A stretch of 64,000 nucleotides of DNA, taken from NCBI RefSeq assembly GCF_040147005.1, contig NZ_JAMSHO010000001.1, positions 1,488,001 to 1,552,000 of the forward strand, written 5' to 3'. The notes below the pieces were generated by a model. The model was not told the DNA's origin and did no database searches. It saw only the letters and a program-made list of their open reading frames with translations. This document shows positions 8,158 through 18,250 of the stretch, piece after piece (positions within the stretch are counted from its first letter, which is position 1; every line of letters starts with the position of its first letter). The DNA is from Halomonas sp. H10-9-1 (GTDB lineage Bacteria > Pseudomonadota > Gammaproteobacteria > Pseudomonadales > Halomonadaceae). The translations under genes were made by a program, and so were the position numbers.

Positions 8158-9609
8158 ATGGCCAAGGTGAGGAGGCGGCGAATGTGGCCATGGATCCTGA
8201 TGGCGTTGCTGGTGGCCTGGGGCGCCATGGGCGCGTGGCAGCGCTATAAGCCGCTGCCCGACGGCGTCTCCCGGGCCTTCCCGGAGCGCCCGGCCGAGGC
8301 GGTCCGCTTCCTGGCCGACGAGTCGTGGTTCGATGCGACGGGTGAGCGTCATCTGGAGCAGCACATCTTCGACGAGGTGCTGGACCTGATCGGCCAGGCC
8401 CGGCGCCTGGTGGTGCTGGACATGTTCCTCTTCAACGACTTCGCCGGGGGGAGCGATGGCGACGGCTTTCGTCCGCTCTCCACGGAGCTGAGCGATGCCC
8501 TGATCGCGCAGAAGCGACGCTACCCCGGGCTCGAGGCGGTGGTGATCACCGACCCGCTCAACACCCTCTACGGGGGACTCGAGCTCGACCATCTCCAGGC
8601 CCTGCGCGATGCCGGTATCCGGGTGGTGATCACCGACCTCAATCGCCTGCGGGCGTCCAACCCGCTCTGGTCGGGCGGCTGGCACCTGGGCCCGCGATGG
8701 CTCGGCAACGCCAGCGAGGGCGGCTGGCTGCCCAATGCCCTGGGGCCGGGGCGGGTGCCACTGCGCAGCTACCTGGCGCTGCTCAACTTCAATGCCAACC
8801 ATCGCAAGACCCTGGTGGTGGACCATGGCGATCGCTGGGCTGGCCTGGTGACCTCCGCCAATCCCCACGACGCCAGCAGCCTGCATGGCAACGTGGCGTT
8901 GCGATTCGAGGGAGCGGCGGCGCTGGACCTGCTGGCCTCCGAACGCCCGGTGGCGGGCTGGTCGGGCGTGCGCCTGGCCGGGCCGCCGGCGCCCGACGAT
9001 GAGAACGCGCCGCCCGGGAAGGCGAGGCTGCAGGTGCTGACCGAGGGCGCCATCCGCGATGCGCTGCTGGCGGCCATCGAGGCCAGCGGCGAGGGCGATC
9101 GGCTGGACATCGCCGTCTTCTATCTGGCCCACCGTGAGGTGATCGCCGCGCTGGTGGCGGCCAAGGCGCGTGGCGTGGCGCTTCGTGTGCTGCTTGATCC
9201 CAACCGCGACGCCTTCGGGCTGGAGAAGGGCGGCATCCCCAACCGTCCGGTGGCCCGTGAGCTCCATGAGGCCGGTATCCCGGTGCGCTGGTGTGCCAGC
9301 CAGGGCGAGCAGTGCCATAGCAAGTTGCTGCTGCGTCGCCCGGCCGGCGGCGGAGAAGCCGAACTGATCCTCGGCTCGGCTAATTTCACGCGCCGCAATC
9401 TCGATAATCTGAACCTGGAGACCAGCGTGCGCCTGGTGGGCACGGCGGATGCGCCGGCACTCCGGGAGGCGGCGGCCTTCTTCGAGGAGCGCTGGAGCGA
9501 CTCCCCCGAGCGCAGCACCAGCGTGCCCTTTGCGGCCTTCGACGACGCCACGCCCTGGCAGCGCTTCCGCTATCGGGTCATGGAGGCGACGGGGCTCTCT
9601 ACCTTCTAG
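8158..9609 (+). CDS. Phospholipase D / cardiolipin synthase-like protein
   Basis: 483 aa. An N-terminal anchor (MWPWILMALLVAWGAMGAW) is followed by two PLD-type domains. The first HKD motif is intact (NHRKTLVVD). In the second (CHSKLLLRRP) the His and Lys are kept but the expected Asp is replaced; a GSANFTRRNLDN segment follows. Such proteins transfer phosphatidyl groups, for example in cardiolipin synthesis. ATG 8158 has AGAGAGGGG just upstream; ATG 8140 in frame would add six residues. The altered second motif leaves activity uncertain. It is monocistronic by spacing. Confidence 0.8.
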   Translation: MAKVRRRRMWPWILMALLVAWGAMGAWQRYKPLPDGVSRAFPERPAEAVRFLADESWFDATGERHLEQHIFDEVLDLIGQARRLVVLDMFLFNDFAGGSDGDGFRPLSTELSDALIAQKRRYPGLEAVVITDPLNTLYGGLELDHLQALRDAGIRVVITDLNRLRASNPLWSGGWHLGPRWLGNASEGGWLPNALGPGRVPLRSYLALLNFNANHRKTLVVDHGDRWAGLVTSANPHDASSLHGNVALRFEGAAALDLLASERPVAGWSGVRLAGPPAPDDENAPPGKARLQVLTEGAIRDALLAAIEASGEGDRLDIAVFYLAHREVIAALVAAKARGVALRVLLDPNRDAFGLEKGGIPNRPVARELHEAGIPVRWCASQGEQCHSKLLLRRPAGGGEAELILGSANFTRRNLDNLNLETSVRLVGTADAPALREAAAFFEERWSDSPERSTSVPFAAFDDATPWQRFRYRVMEATGLSTF

Positions 9610-9642
9610 CGCCTGCCGCCAAGGCGCCCCCTGTTCGGGGCA

Positions 9643-10581
9643 TCAATCCACGTGGGTGATGGGCTGATGCCGCGGGTCGATGTGCCAGGGCAGGCCGAGG
9701 CGGGCATTGCGCTCCAGTTCGGCGATCACCTGGGCGCCCAGCAGCAGGATGATGGCGCCGACCTCCAGGCTCAGCAGCACCACGATCAGGGTGGCGAGTG
9801 ATCCGTAGACGGCGTTGACGAAGGAGAGGTTGGCGAAGTAGTAGACCAGCAGCAGGCGCACGCCTTCCCATAGCAGGGCGGCCACGAAGCCGCCCACCAG
9901 GGCGCGACGCAGGGCGATCCGCACCACGGGCAATACCTTGTAGATGGCGCTGAACAGCAGGAAGACGCCGGCGAAGCTGGTCAGGTTGAGCAGCGGCTCG
10001 GACAGGCCGGCCAGCGGCAGGGCGTGCCCGCGTAGCGCCAGCGTCAGGGCGTTGAGCCCGCTCAACAGGCTGACCGCCAGGGTCAGCGCCAGCAGCCCGG
10101 CGCCGAGCACCAGCATGAAGGCGTAGGGCAGCAGCACCGAGACCCAGACGCGGCGCCCCTGGTGCGGGGTATCCGGGGCGTGGAAGATGATCGCCAGGGC
10201 GTCTTCCAGCATGCGGAAGGCGAAGGAGCTGAACAGCAGCAGCACCGGAAAGCCCAGCAGGCCGATCACATCGCGGGATGCCAGCAGGGTATCGACCGCA
10301 TCGAGCAGCACCTCGGCGTGGGCCGGCGCCAGATGGCGGGCCTGAATCGTCAGCACCTCCAGCAACTGCTGCTGGTCGACCACGCGGGTCAGCAGCACCA
10401 CCATCACGGCGAACAGCGGCACGATAGAGAGCAGGATGTTGTAGCCCACCCCGCCGGCCAGCAGGACGCCACGGTTGCGCAGGAAGGCGCAGATTACCCG
10501 CCACAGGAAGCGCGCTATCCGCGGCAGCAGGGTAACGGCAAGAGGGCGAGCAGGGGGAGGAGATATCATCGGCCTTGCCAT
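9643..10581 (-). CDS. YihY/BrkB-family inner membrane protein
   Basis: 312 aa with about six membrane segments. The family core is seen in RNRGVLLAGGVGYNILLSIVPLFAVM and YFANLSFVNAVYGSLATLIVVLLSLEVGAIILLLGAQ. The family was once mislabelled ribonuclease BN; its real role is not settled, with transport or envelope functions proposed. It converges on the PLD-like gene with a 33-nt gap holding a short GCCCC/GGGGC hairpin. Confidence 0.85.
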   Translation of the reverse strand: MARPMISPPPARPLAVTLLPRIARFLWRVICAFLRNRGVLLAGGVGYNILLSIVPLFAVMVVLLTRVVDQQQLLEVLTIQARHLAPAHAEVLLDAVDTLLASRDVIGLLGFPVLLLFSSFAFRMLEDALAIIFHAPDTPHQGRRVWVSVLLPYAFMLVLGAGLLALTLAVSLLSGLNALTLALRGHALPLAGLSEPLLNLTSFAGVFLLFSAIYKVLPVVRIALRRALVGGFVAALLWEGVRLLLVYYFANLSFVNAVYGSLATLIVVLLSLEVGAIILLLGAQVIAELERNARLGLPWHIDPRHQPITHVD

Positions 10582-10755
10582 CCGTGGACGTTACGGCATC
10601 ATACGCTCGCGCCTGCGCCCTGCGTCAACGCTTGGCGTGCCGGGACGGCTCTTGCGTACCTCGCAGATACTGCATGGCAACGCCTCGCCGGGGCCCGCAT
10701 AATGCGGCGAGCCGACTTCCCGAGGCGCCTCCACCTCCTTCCGATAAGAGACCCC

Positions 10756-11430
10756 ATGGCCAAGTTCGAAACGATCGGTATCGCAAGCATCCCCGGCAAG
10801 GGCAGTGAGCTGCGGCTGTTGCAGCGCAACGACGAGTTCTCGATTCGCATCGTCGGGGCCCCCGGCGAGCTGATGAACACTCGCCTGCACGGCTCCGAGG
10901 ATGCCCTGGCCGAGCTGGCCTGCCAACGGGTCGCCGAGCGGCCCGGCGCTCGGGTGCTGGTGGGTGGCCTGGGCATGGGCTTCACCCTGGCCGCGGCGCT
11001 CAAGGCCCTGGGGGCAGATGCCGAGGTGGTGGTGGCCGAGCTGGTGCCGGGCGTGGTGGAGTGGAATCGTGGCCCGCTGGGTACCGCCGCCGGCAATCCC
11101 CTGGCCGACCCTCGCACGCGGGTCAGCATCGGCGACGTGGGTGAGCTGCTGCGCCGCGAGCCCGGCGGCTTCGATGCGATCATGCTCGACGTGGACAACG
11201 GCCCCGAGGGGCTGACAAGGCGCGAGAACGACTGGCTCTATTCGCCCGAGGGACTGGCCACTGCACAGCAGGTACTGCGTCCCGATGGGGTGCTCGCGGT
11301 GTGGTCGGCGGGCCAGGATCCGGCCTTTACCGAGCGCCTGCGGCGGGTCGGCCTGCTGGTCGAGACGGTCGCGGTGCGCGCCCAGCGTCCCGGCAAGGGG
11401 GCCAGGCACTGCATCTGGCTGGCCTACTGA
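10756..11430 (+). CDS. Spermidine synthase-like protein without the N-terminal domain
   Basis: 224 aa. The methyltransferase-like Rossmann fold is shown by motif I ARVLVGGLGMGFTLAAAL, the acidic VVVAELVPGVVEWNRGPLG segment, and FDAIMLDVDNGPEGL, which resemble SpeE/spermidine-synthase-like proteins. The N-terminal beta tetramerisation domain of true spermidine synthases is absent, and the catalytic Asp pair is not obvious, so aminopropyl transfer is uncertain. ATG 10756 follows the run GATAAGAGACCCC. An inverted repeat CTCGCCG/CGGCGAG lies around 10684-10711 upstream. Confidence 0.7.
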   Translation: MAKFETIGIASIPGKGSELRLLQRNDEFSIRIVGAPGELMNTRLHGSEDALAELACQRVAERPGARVLVGGLGMGFTLAAALKALGADAEVVVAELVPGVVEWNRGPLGTAAGNPLADPRTRVSIGDVGELLRREPGGFDAIMLDVDNGPEGLTRRENDWLYSPEGLATAQQVLRPDGVLAVWSAGQDPAFTERLRRVGLLVETVAVRAQRPGKGARHCIWLAY

Positions 11431-11505
11431 GATGTCGGCAACGGTAGCGCTGGGGCAGGAGCCCCAGAGCATGGTGGATCGGAACGCTTCGGCAGAGGAG
11501 CAGGA

Positions 11506-12237
11506 ATGAGCAACAACGAAAGTGGCGAACGCCTCTCCAAGCGGCTGGCCCGCGAGCTGCCCTGTTCTCGCCGCGAGGCCGAACTCTATATTGCCGGGGG
11601 CTGGGTGAGCGTCGATGGCCGGATCGTCGAGGAGCCCCAGTTCAAGGTCATCGACCAGCGACTCGAGCTCATGCCGGGGGCCCGGCCCTTGGAGATTCCG
11701 CCGGCGACACTGCTGTTCAACTGCCCTGCCGATATCGGCGTCGCCGAGGGCGAGGACCTGGCCAGGCGACTGATCCGCAAGGCCAACCACTGGACGGAGG
11801 ATCCCGCCGGTCAGCCGCCGCTCAAGGCACACTTCCGTGGACTGGTCACCCTGCTGCCGCTGGGCCCCGCCGAAGCGGGCCTGCTGGTATTCACCCAGGA
11901 TCGTGGCGTGGTGCGACGCCTGGAGGAGAAGCGCTCGCGGCTGGAGGAGGAGTGGCTGGTGGAGGTGACCGGTACTCTGGACGAGCAGGGGCTCACGGCG
12001 CTGCGCGATGGGTCGGCGGTGCCGGGGCGCCGCCTGGCCCCGGGCAAGGTCAGCTGGCAGAGCGAGACCCGCCTGCGCTTCGCAATGAAAGGCATGGTAC
12101 CCGGCCAGCTCGAACCGATGTGCCGTGCCGTGGGTCTCACGGTGGTTGGCCTGCGCCGCCTGCGTGTTGGCGGCGTATCACTGGGTTCGGTGCCGGCCGG
12201 AGAGTGGCGTTACCTGCGGCGCGACGAGCGTTTCTGA
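11506..12237 (+). CDS. S4-domain pseudouridine synthase homologue lacking the catalytic Asp
   Basis: 243 aa. An S4 RNA-binding domain covers about residues 8-55 (RLSKRLARELPCSRREAELYI), followed by an RsuA/RluF-type fold. In active enzymes the motif is GRLD, two residues, T, one residue, GLL, then LTxD. Here the same place reads LPLGPAEAGLLVFTQD, so the catalytic Asp is Gly and the Thr is Glu. The C-terminal motif LEPMCRAVGLTVVGLRRLRVG is kept. It may bind RNA without modifying it. ATG 11506 is preceded by AGGAGCAGGA. Fold confidence is high and activity is doubtful. Confidence 0.8.
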   Translation: MSNNESGERLSKRLARELPCSRREAELYIAGGWVSVDGRIVEEPQFKVIDQRLELMPGARPLEIPPATLLFNCPADIGVAEGEDLARRLIRKANHWTEDPAGQPPLKAHFRGLVTLLPLGPAEAGLLVFTQDRGVVRRLEEKRSRLEEEWLVEVTGTLDEQGLTALRDGSAVPGRRLAPGKVSWQSETRLRFAMKGMVPGQLEPMCRAVGLTVVGLRRLRVGGVSLGSVPAGEWRYLRRDERF

Positions 12238-12382
12238 GTCGCGAGGGGCAAGTCCGCGAGGCCCTTTCCCCGCTGGGTATCGCTCTGTATGCTGGACCCG
12301 AGTACCCCACAATTGCCCGGTTCCTGCCGACCGGCGCCGAATCCGGTGCCGGCTTCTGGGCCAACTCAACGAGGATACATCC

Positions 12383-13447
12383 ATGTCGGAAACCCCGCAG
12401 ACATCACCGTTCAAGGATAACCGCGTGCGCGGCCTCGCCGGCATCGCGGCCGTCGGTGTGGTCTGGGCGATCATCGCCCAGAGCAGTGCCGGTACCCACA
12501 AGGAGGCGCGCGAGGCCCTGGAGGCCGAGATGGCCGTGCTGGAGTCGCGCAATCAGGCGTTGGCCACCCAGCTGGAAGAGCACGACCAGGCCAGCCAGGA
12601 GATCGAGGCGCTCGAGGCGCAGATCGCCGAACTCGAGCAGCGCCGACAGACCCTGGAGGCCGACGTCGAGGCACGTGAGGCCGAGGCCAGCGAGCGCCTG
12701 GAGGCCATCCAGGCCGAGATCGGCTCTGCCGAGACGCGACTCGAGGAGCTGAAGGGGTCCCGGGAGGCCCTTGAGGCGAATATTGCCACACTCGAAGAGG
12801 AGCAGTCGGGCCTCGAGGTGACCCTGGCGGAGCTGAAGGAGGAGCGCGACACCGTGGAGCAGGCGCTCAGCGATGCCGAGGAGGCGCGCGAATCCGCCGA
12901 GGCTGCCCGTCAGGAGGCCGAGGGCCAGCGTCAGGAGGCCGAAGAGGCCCGCCAGGCGGCGCTGGAGGAGCGCCAGGCCGCCGAGGAGGCGCGTCAGCAG
13001 GCAGAAGCGGACCTGGAGAGCCTGCAGGGGGAGATCGATGCGGCGGGAGAGCGCCATGCGGCACTCCAGGAGGAGGTCGAGGCCAGCCAGGAGGAACACG
13101 AGGCGCTGCGCTCCGAGCTCGCCACCCTCACCGAGGAGCGCGATGCCCTGAACCAGGCACTCGAATCGCTGCGTGGAGAGCGTGACGAGGCGCAGCGGGC
13201 GGTCGAGGAGGCCGAGGGCCGGCTCGAGGATCTCAGGCTCGCGATCGGCATCGGTCGTGACGAGCTGGCCAGTGTGGAGAGCGAGGTCGAGCGGCGCGAG
13301 ACCCAACTGCGTGGGTTGGAATCGCAGCTGGCGAGGTGGCGCAGTGAGCTCGAGTCGCTGGAGGTCGGCAGCGAGGCGAGCGGCGCCGATGCACCGTCGG
13401 CAGACACCGAAACCAACCTTGGTGGTGAAGCCGAGGGGCAGGGCTGA
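12383..13447 (+). CDS. Membrane-anchored long coiled-coil protein of unknown function
   Basis: 354 aa. A short polar start is followed by one hydrophobic segment (GLAGIAAVGVVWAIIAQ, about 17-33), then about 290 residues of almost unbroken heptad-rich Glu/Ala/Arg/Gln sequence, with internal repeats of the kind EARQEAEGQRQEAEEARQAA near residues 175-215. The tail is acidic and low in complexity. It resembles generic SMC-like or TolA-like coiled coils only in composition, so I assign no function. It could be a periplasmic or cytoplasmic rod anchored at the membrane. A strong hairpin follows 23 nt after the stop. Confidence 0.75.
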   Translation: MSETPQTSPFKDNRVRGLAGIAAVGVVWAIIAQSSAGTHKEAREALEAEMAVLESRNQALATQLEEHDQASQEIEALEAQIAELEQRRQTLEADVEAREAEASERLEAIQAEIGSAETRLEELKGSREALEANIATLEEEQSGLEVTLAELKEERDTVEQALSDAEEARESAEAARQEAEGQRQEAEEARQAALEERQAAEEARQQAEADLESLQGEIDAAGERHAALQEEVEASQEEHEALRSELATLTEERDALNQALESLRGERDEAQRAVEEAEGRLEDLRLAIGIGRDELASVESEVERRETQLRGLESQLARWRSELESLEVGSEASGADAPSADTETNLGGEAEGQG

Positions 13448-13470
13448 CCCCGCGTGTCTCGACGGCATCA

Positions 13471-13502
13471 CAGGACGGCGGGCCCCAGGGCCCGCCGTCC
13501 TG
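13471..13502. terminator. Perfect 15-bp hairpin between the coiled-coil gene and apbC
   Basis: Arms CAGGACGGCGGGCCC (13471-13485) and GGGCCCGCCGTCCTG (13488-13502) match without error around a 2-nt centre. It follows the coiled-coil gene stop by 23 nt and precedes apbC by about 100 nt. No T-run follows on either strand, so it is a strong structure but not a textbook terminator. Confidence 0.5.
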
Positions 13503-13599
13503 CCATGGGAGGTTCGGTCGACGCAGTGCAGGGCGTATACTGATTTCCAGAGGGGCGGCCGCGTGCCGGCCTTGGATTCAACAAGCGAAGGAGCAGGAC

Positions 13600-14403
13600 G
13601 TGATCGAAGGGGTCAAGCATATCGTCGCCGTGGCATCCGGCAAGGGCGGCGTCGGCAAGTCCACCGTGACCGTGAACCTGGCCCTGGCCATGGCCGCGGA
13701 AGGCTATCGGGTCGGTATCCTGGATGCCGATATCCATGGCCCCAGCCAGGCCCAGATGCTCGGCGTGGGGGAGGGGGTGCGTCCCGCGGCGGCCGGCGAG
13801 AATCGCATGCGTCCGCTCGAGGCCCACGGTATCCAGGCCATGTCCATGGCCTTCATGGTCGATGTCCGCGAGCCCATGGTGTGGCGCGGCCCCATGGTGG
13901 CCGGCGCCTTCCAGCAGCTGCTGACCCAGACCGCCTGGAATGACCTGGACTACCTGTTCATCGACATGCCGCCGGGCACCGGTGATATCCAGCTGACCCT
14001 GGCCCAGAAGGTGGCGGTGGATGGTGCGGTGATCGTCACCACGCCCCAGGACATCGCCCTGCTGGATGCCCGCAAGGGCATCGAGATGTTCCGCAAGGTC
14101 AATGTGCCGGTGCTCGGGGTGGTGGAGAACATGTCGCTGCATACCTGCTCGAACTGCGGTCATGCGGAGCCGATCTTCGGCGAGGGGGGCGGCGAGCGCA
14201 TCGCCCAGGAGTACGAAACCCGGGTGCTGGGTCGCCTGCCGCTGTCGCTCTCCATCCGCGAGCAGGTCGATGGCGGCCGGCCCACGGTGGTCGCCGAACC
14301 GGAGGGCGAGGTAACCGCTACCTTCCGCGACATGGCGCGCCAGGTGGCCGCGCAGGTGCAGGTGCCGTCCGGCGAGGGGCCGAGTATCTCGTTCAGCGAT
14401 TGA
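13600..14403 (+). CDS. apbC: Iron-sulfur cluster carrier ATPase (Mrp/ApbC)
   Basis: 267 aa, GTG start. The deviant Walker A GKGGVGKST, the switch DADIHGPSQ, the Walker B-like FIDMPPGTGD, and the CXXC in HTCSNCGHAE identify a Mrp/NBP35 P-loop protein that carries Fe-S clusters to apo-proteins in the cytoplasm. The N-terminal MIP18/DUF59 domain of longer Mrp proteins (about 360 aa) is missing: the protein starts directly before the P-loop. GTG 13600 is preceded by AAGGAGCAGGA. dcd follows about 100 nt downstream on the same strand. Confidence 0.92.
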   Translation: MIEGVKHIVAVASGKGGVGKSTVTVNLALAMAAEGYRVGILDADIHGPSQAQMLGVGEGVRPAAAGENRMRPLEAHGIQAMSMAFMVDVREPMVWRGPMVAGAFQQLLTQTAWNDLDYLFIDMPPGTGDIQLTLAQKVAVDGAVIVTTPQDIALLDARKGIEMFRKVNVPVLGVVENMSLHTCSNCGHAEPIFGEGGGERIAQEYETRVLGRLPLSLSIREQVDGGRPTVVAEPEGEVTATFRDMARQVAAQVQVPSGEGPSISFSD

Positions 14404-14504
14404 GCCTCGAGTGCTCGCCGGCGTGACGCCCGCGCCCGGGGCCGCTATCATGGCGGCCCCGGGCCCAGGCGCCCCCTGATTCCAACGCAGCAGGAAAAGG
14501 TTCC

Positions 14505-15071
14505 ATGAGCATCAAGTCCGACAACTGGATTCGCCGCATGGCCGAGCAGGAGGGGATGATCGAACCCTTCGAGGCCGACCAGGTTCGCTATGTGAACGAG
14601 CGTCGGGTGATCTCCTACGGGACCTCCAGTTATGGCTATGACGTGCGTTGCGCCGACGAATTCAAGGTGTTCACCAACATCCATTCGGCGGTGGTTGACC
14701 CCAAGGCCTTCGACGACAAGAGCTTCGTTGACGTCAAGGGCGATGTCTGCGTGATACCGCCCAACTCCTTCGCCCTGGCACGTACCGTGGAGTACTTTCG
14801 CATCCCGCGCAGCGTGCTGACCATCTGCCTGGGCAAGTCCACCTACGCCCGCTGCGGCATCATCGTCAACGTGACGCCGCTGGAGCCGGAGTGGGAAGGG
14901 CACGTAACCCTGGAGTTCTCCAATACCACCAACCTGCCGGCCAAGATCTATGCCAACGAGGGGGTGGCCCAGATGCTGTTCCTGGAGTCCGACGAGGTGT
15001 GCGCGATCTCCTACAAGGATCGTGGCGGCAAGTACATGGGCCAGCGGGGCGTAACGCTGCCGCGCACCTGA
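14505..15071 (+). CDS. dcd: dCTP deaminase
   Basis: 188 aa, the usual size. It converts dCTP to dUTP in the pyrimidine deoxynucleotide pathway. Family signatures are [16 protein letters not shown] at the start, the dUTPase-like [24 protein letters not shown], and [16 protein letters not shown] with the catalytic region. ATG 14505 is preceded by AGGAAAAGG. It is followed by a tandem repeat and a terminator shared with the convergent purN. Confidence 0.96.
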   Translation: MSIKSDNWIRRMAEQEGMIEPFEADQVRYVNERRVISYGTSSYGYDVRCADEFKVFTNIHSAVVDPKAFDDKSFVDVKGDVCVIPPNSFALARTVEYFRIPRSVLTICLGKSTYARCGIIVNVTPLEPEWEGHVTLEFSNTTNLPAKIYANEGVAQMLFLESDEVCAISYKDRGGKYMGQRGVTLPRT

Positions 15072-15090
15072 GGGCCTGCGGCCAGGTTCA

Positions 15091-15127
15091 AGTGACAAGG
15101 TGCCAGTGACAAGGTGCCAGTGACAAG
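15091..15127. repeat. Tandem repeat, period 14, after dcd
   Basis: AGTGACAAG occurs three times, separated by GTGCC, giving a 14-nt period. It starts 19 nt after the dcd stop and abuts the terminator stem at 15128. Confidence 0.85.
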
Positions 15128-15161
15128 AAAGCCCCGCCGGCGCTTAGCCTGCGGGGCTTTT
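15128..15161. terminator. Bidirectional terminator between dcd and purN
   Basis: Arms AAAGCCCCGC and GCGGGGCTTT enclose a GC-rich loop, with T-runs on both strands (TTTT after the plus-strand stem, CTTTCTTG on the minus strand). It serves dcd on the plus strand and purN on the minus strand. Confidence 0.85.
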
Positions 15162-15178
15162 CAGTGCCGCTGAACGCC

Positions 15179-15230
<52 letters not shown>

Positions 15231-15246
15231 GTTGGCCGCTGGCCAC

Positions 15247-15980
15247 TTATTCCTCGACGTCCTCGTCGAGCTCCTCGGCGGCGTCGGCGTGGGACATGCG
15301 CAGGCCGTGGGGCGGCAGCGGGGTGCCGTCCAGGGTCGCACCCTCGCCGCTGAACTGCAGGCGCCCCTCCAGGCACCACTTCACGGCGATCGGGTAGATC
15401 AGGTGCTCGCGGGCGTGGACCTTCTGCTTGAGGCTCTCCTCGGTCTCGTCCGCGGCCACCTCGACCACGGCCTGCATCAGGACCGGACCGCCGTCGAGCT
15501 CCTCGGTGACGAAGTGCACGCTGCAGCCGTGCTCGGCGACACCATCGGCCAGCGCCCGGGCGTGGGTGTTCAGGCCCTGGTAGTTGGGCAGCAACGAGGG
15601 GTGGATATTGATCAGGCGGCCCAGGTAGCGTTGCACGAAGCGTGGGGTGAGGATGCGCATGAAGCCGGCGAGTACCACCAGGTCCGGCTCATGGCGATCG
15701 ATCACCTTGATCAGCGCGCCGTCGTAGGCGTCGCGGCTCTCGTACTCGCGATGGGGCAGGGCGACGGCATCGATGCCGGCATCCCTGGCACGCTTGAGCC
15801 CGTAGGCGTCCGGCTCGTTGGCGATCACCGCGACGATCTCGCCGCCCAGGCGGTCGTGGACCTGCTCGTCGATCAGCGCCTGAAGGTTGCTGCCGTTACC
15901 GGAGATCAGCACCACCACCCGCGGGGCATCGGCGGCCTCGGGGGTGAAGTCCTGTAGGGTATCGCTCTGGTAGTGCTCGC

Positions 15981-15984
<4 letters not shown>
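15247..15984 (-). CDS. purN: Phosphoribosylglycinamide formyltransferase
   Basis: 245 aa. It formylates GAR with 10-formyl-THF in de novo purine synthesis. Visible motifs are [18 protein letters not shown] (phosphate loop), [13 protein letters not shown], the catalytic [16 protein letters not shown], and DGGPVLMQ. The start ATG (15984) overlaps the purM stop by 4 nt. The N-terminus carries about 20 extra residues ([19 protein letters not shown]) and the C-terminus an acidic tail compared with the roughly 212-aa E. coli enzyme. Confidence 0.95.
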
Positions 15985-17045
<1,061 letters not shown>

Positions 17046-17170
17046 CGGGAGTCCTGTCGGGTGGTCGGCGTGGCGGGAGCCGCCACGCGGTAGGCAAGTC
17101 TGGGGCGGAATTGTAGCATCACGGCGAACGGCTGGCAGCCCGTCGGCGGTCGTGGGACAAGGAGGTAGCA

Positions 17171-18250
17171 ATGCGCAGACAGTGGTGGGTCGCGGCCGGG
17201 TTGGCGGCGCTGGCGCTGTGGTTCTTCATCAGCATCGAGCCGGTGCTGATGCCGTTCTTTGTCAGCATGGTGCTGGCCTATCTGGGTGACCCCCTGGCCG
17301 ACCGCCTGGAGGCACTGGGCCTGTCGCGCCGACTCTCGGTGTCGCTGGTGTTCCTGCTGCTGACGCTGGTTATCGTGGTCTCGCTGCTGCTGGTGATGCC
17401 GGTGCTGGGTCGCCAGCTCGCCCAGCTGGTGGAGTCGCTGCCGGCAGTGCTCGAGTGGGTACAGCAGACGGTGGTACCGAAGGTGCAGTCGTTGACCGGC
17501 ATGGACCTTTCCACCGATATCGATGCCCTGCGCCAGACGGTGATGGACAACTGGAAGGAGACCGGCACCTTCGCCGCGACCCTGCTCTCCCAGGTGTCGC
17601 GTTCGGGCCTGGCACTGGTCGGCTGGATCGGCAACCTGGCATTGATTCCGGTGGTCACCTTCTACCTGCTGCTCGACTGGGACATCATCGTCGCCAAGGT
17701 GCGCGACTGGCTGCCGCGGCGCTGGGAGGATACCGTGATCCGCCTGGCGGGCCAGTGCGACGAGGTGCTCTCGGCGTTCCTGCGCGGCCAGCTGATCGTG
17801 ATGCTGTGCCTGGGGATCATCTACGCCATCGGCCTCACCCTGCTGGGGGTGCGCTTCGGCCTGCTGATCGGTCTGCTCTCGGGGCTGGCCAGCATCGTGC
17901 CCTACCTGGGTGTGATCGTCGGCATCAGCGTGGCCGGCCTGGTGGCCTTCTTTCAGGGCGGCGAGTGGTGGCTGCTGCCGGGGGTGGCGGCGGTGTTCGG
18001 CTTCGGCCAGGTGGTGGAGAGCGTGGTGCTGCAACCCAAGCTGCTGGGCGACAAGATCGGCCTGCACCCGGTGGCGGTGATCTTCGCGGTACTCGCCGGT
18101 GGCAACCTGTTCGGCTTCACCGGGGTGCTGCTGGCGCTGCCGGCGGCGGCGGTGATCATGGTACTCTTGCGGGAACTCAACAGCCGCTACAAGAACAGTG
18201 CCTTGTACGACGAGACACTCAACCGAAGCCACGACGAGGAGTCGCCATGA
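17171..18250 (+). CDS. AI-2E / PerM-family membrane transporter
   Basis: 359 aa with eight or so membrane segments: two near the N-terminus, then a soluble stretch at about 80-145, then the family core, including [18 protein letters not shown] and the [36 protein letters not shown] motif of the PF01594 family. The family includes the E. coli PerM and the TqsA exporter; the substrate here is unknown. ATG 17171 follows AAGGAGGTAG. It overlaps hda by 4 nt, so the two are translated together. Confidence 0.9.
   Translation: MRRQWWVAAGLAALALWFFISIEPVLMPFFVSMVLAYLGDPLADRLEALGLSRRLSVSLVFLLLTLVIVVSLLLVMPVLGRQLAQLVESLPAVLEWVQQTVVPKVQSLTGMDLSTDIDALRQTVMDNWKETGTFAATLLSQVSRSGLALVGWIGNLALIPVVTFYLLLDWDIIVAKVRDWLPRRWEDTVIRLAGQCDEVLSAFLRGQLIVMLCLGIIYAIGLTLLGVRFGLLIGLLSGLASIVPYLGVIVGISVAGLVAFFQGGEWWLLPGVAAVFGFGQVVESVVLQPKLLGDKIGLHPVAVIFAVLAGGNLFGFTGVLLALPAAAVIMVLLRELNSRYKNSALYDETLNRSHDEESP

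Noticed and set aside
12404..13471. 355-aa minus-strand open frame opposite the coiled-coil gene
   Set aside because: Leu/Gly-rich shadow of the Glu/Ala/Arg-rich coiled coil. The plus-strand protein has a membrane anchor, heptads and a plausible start.
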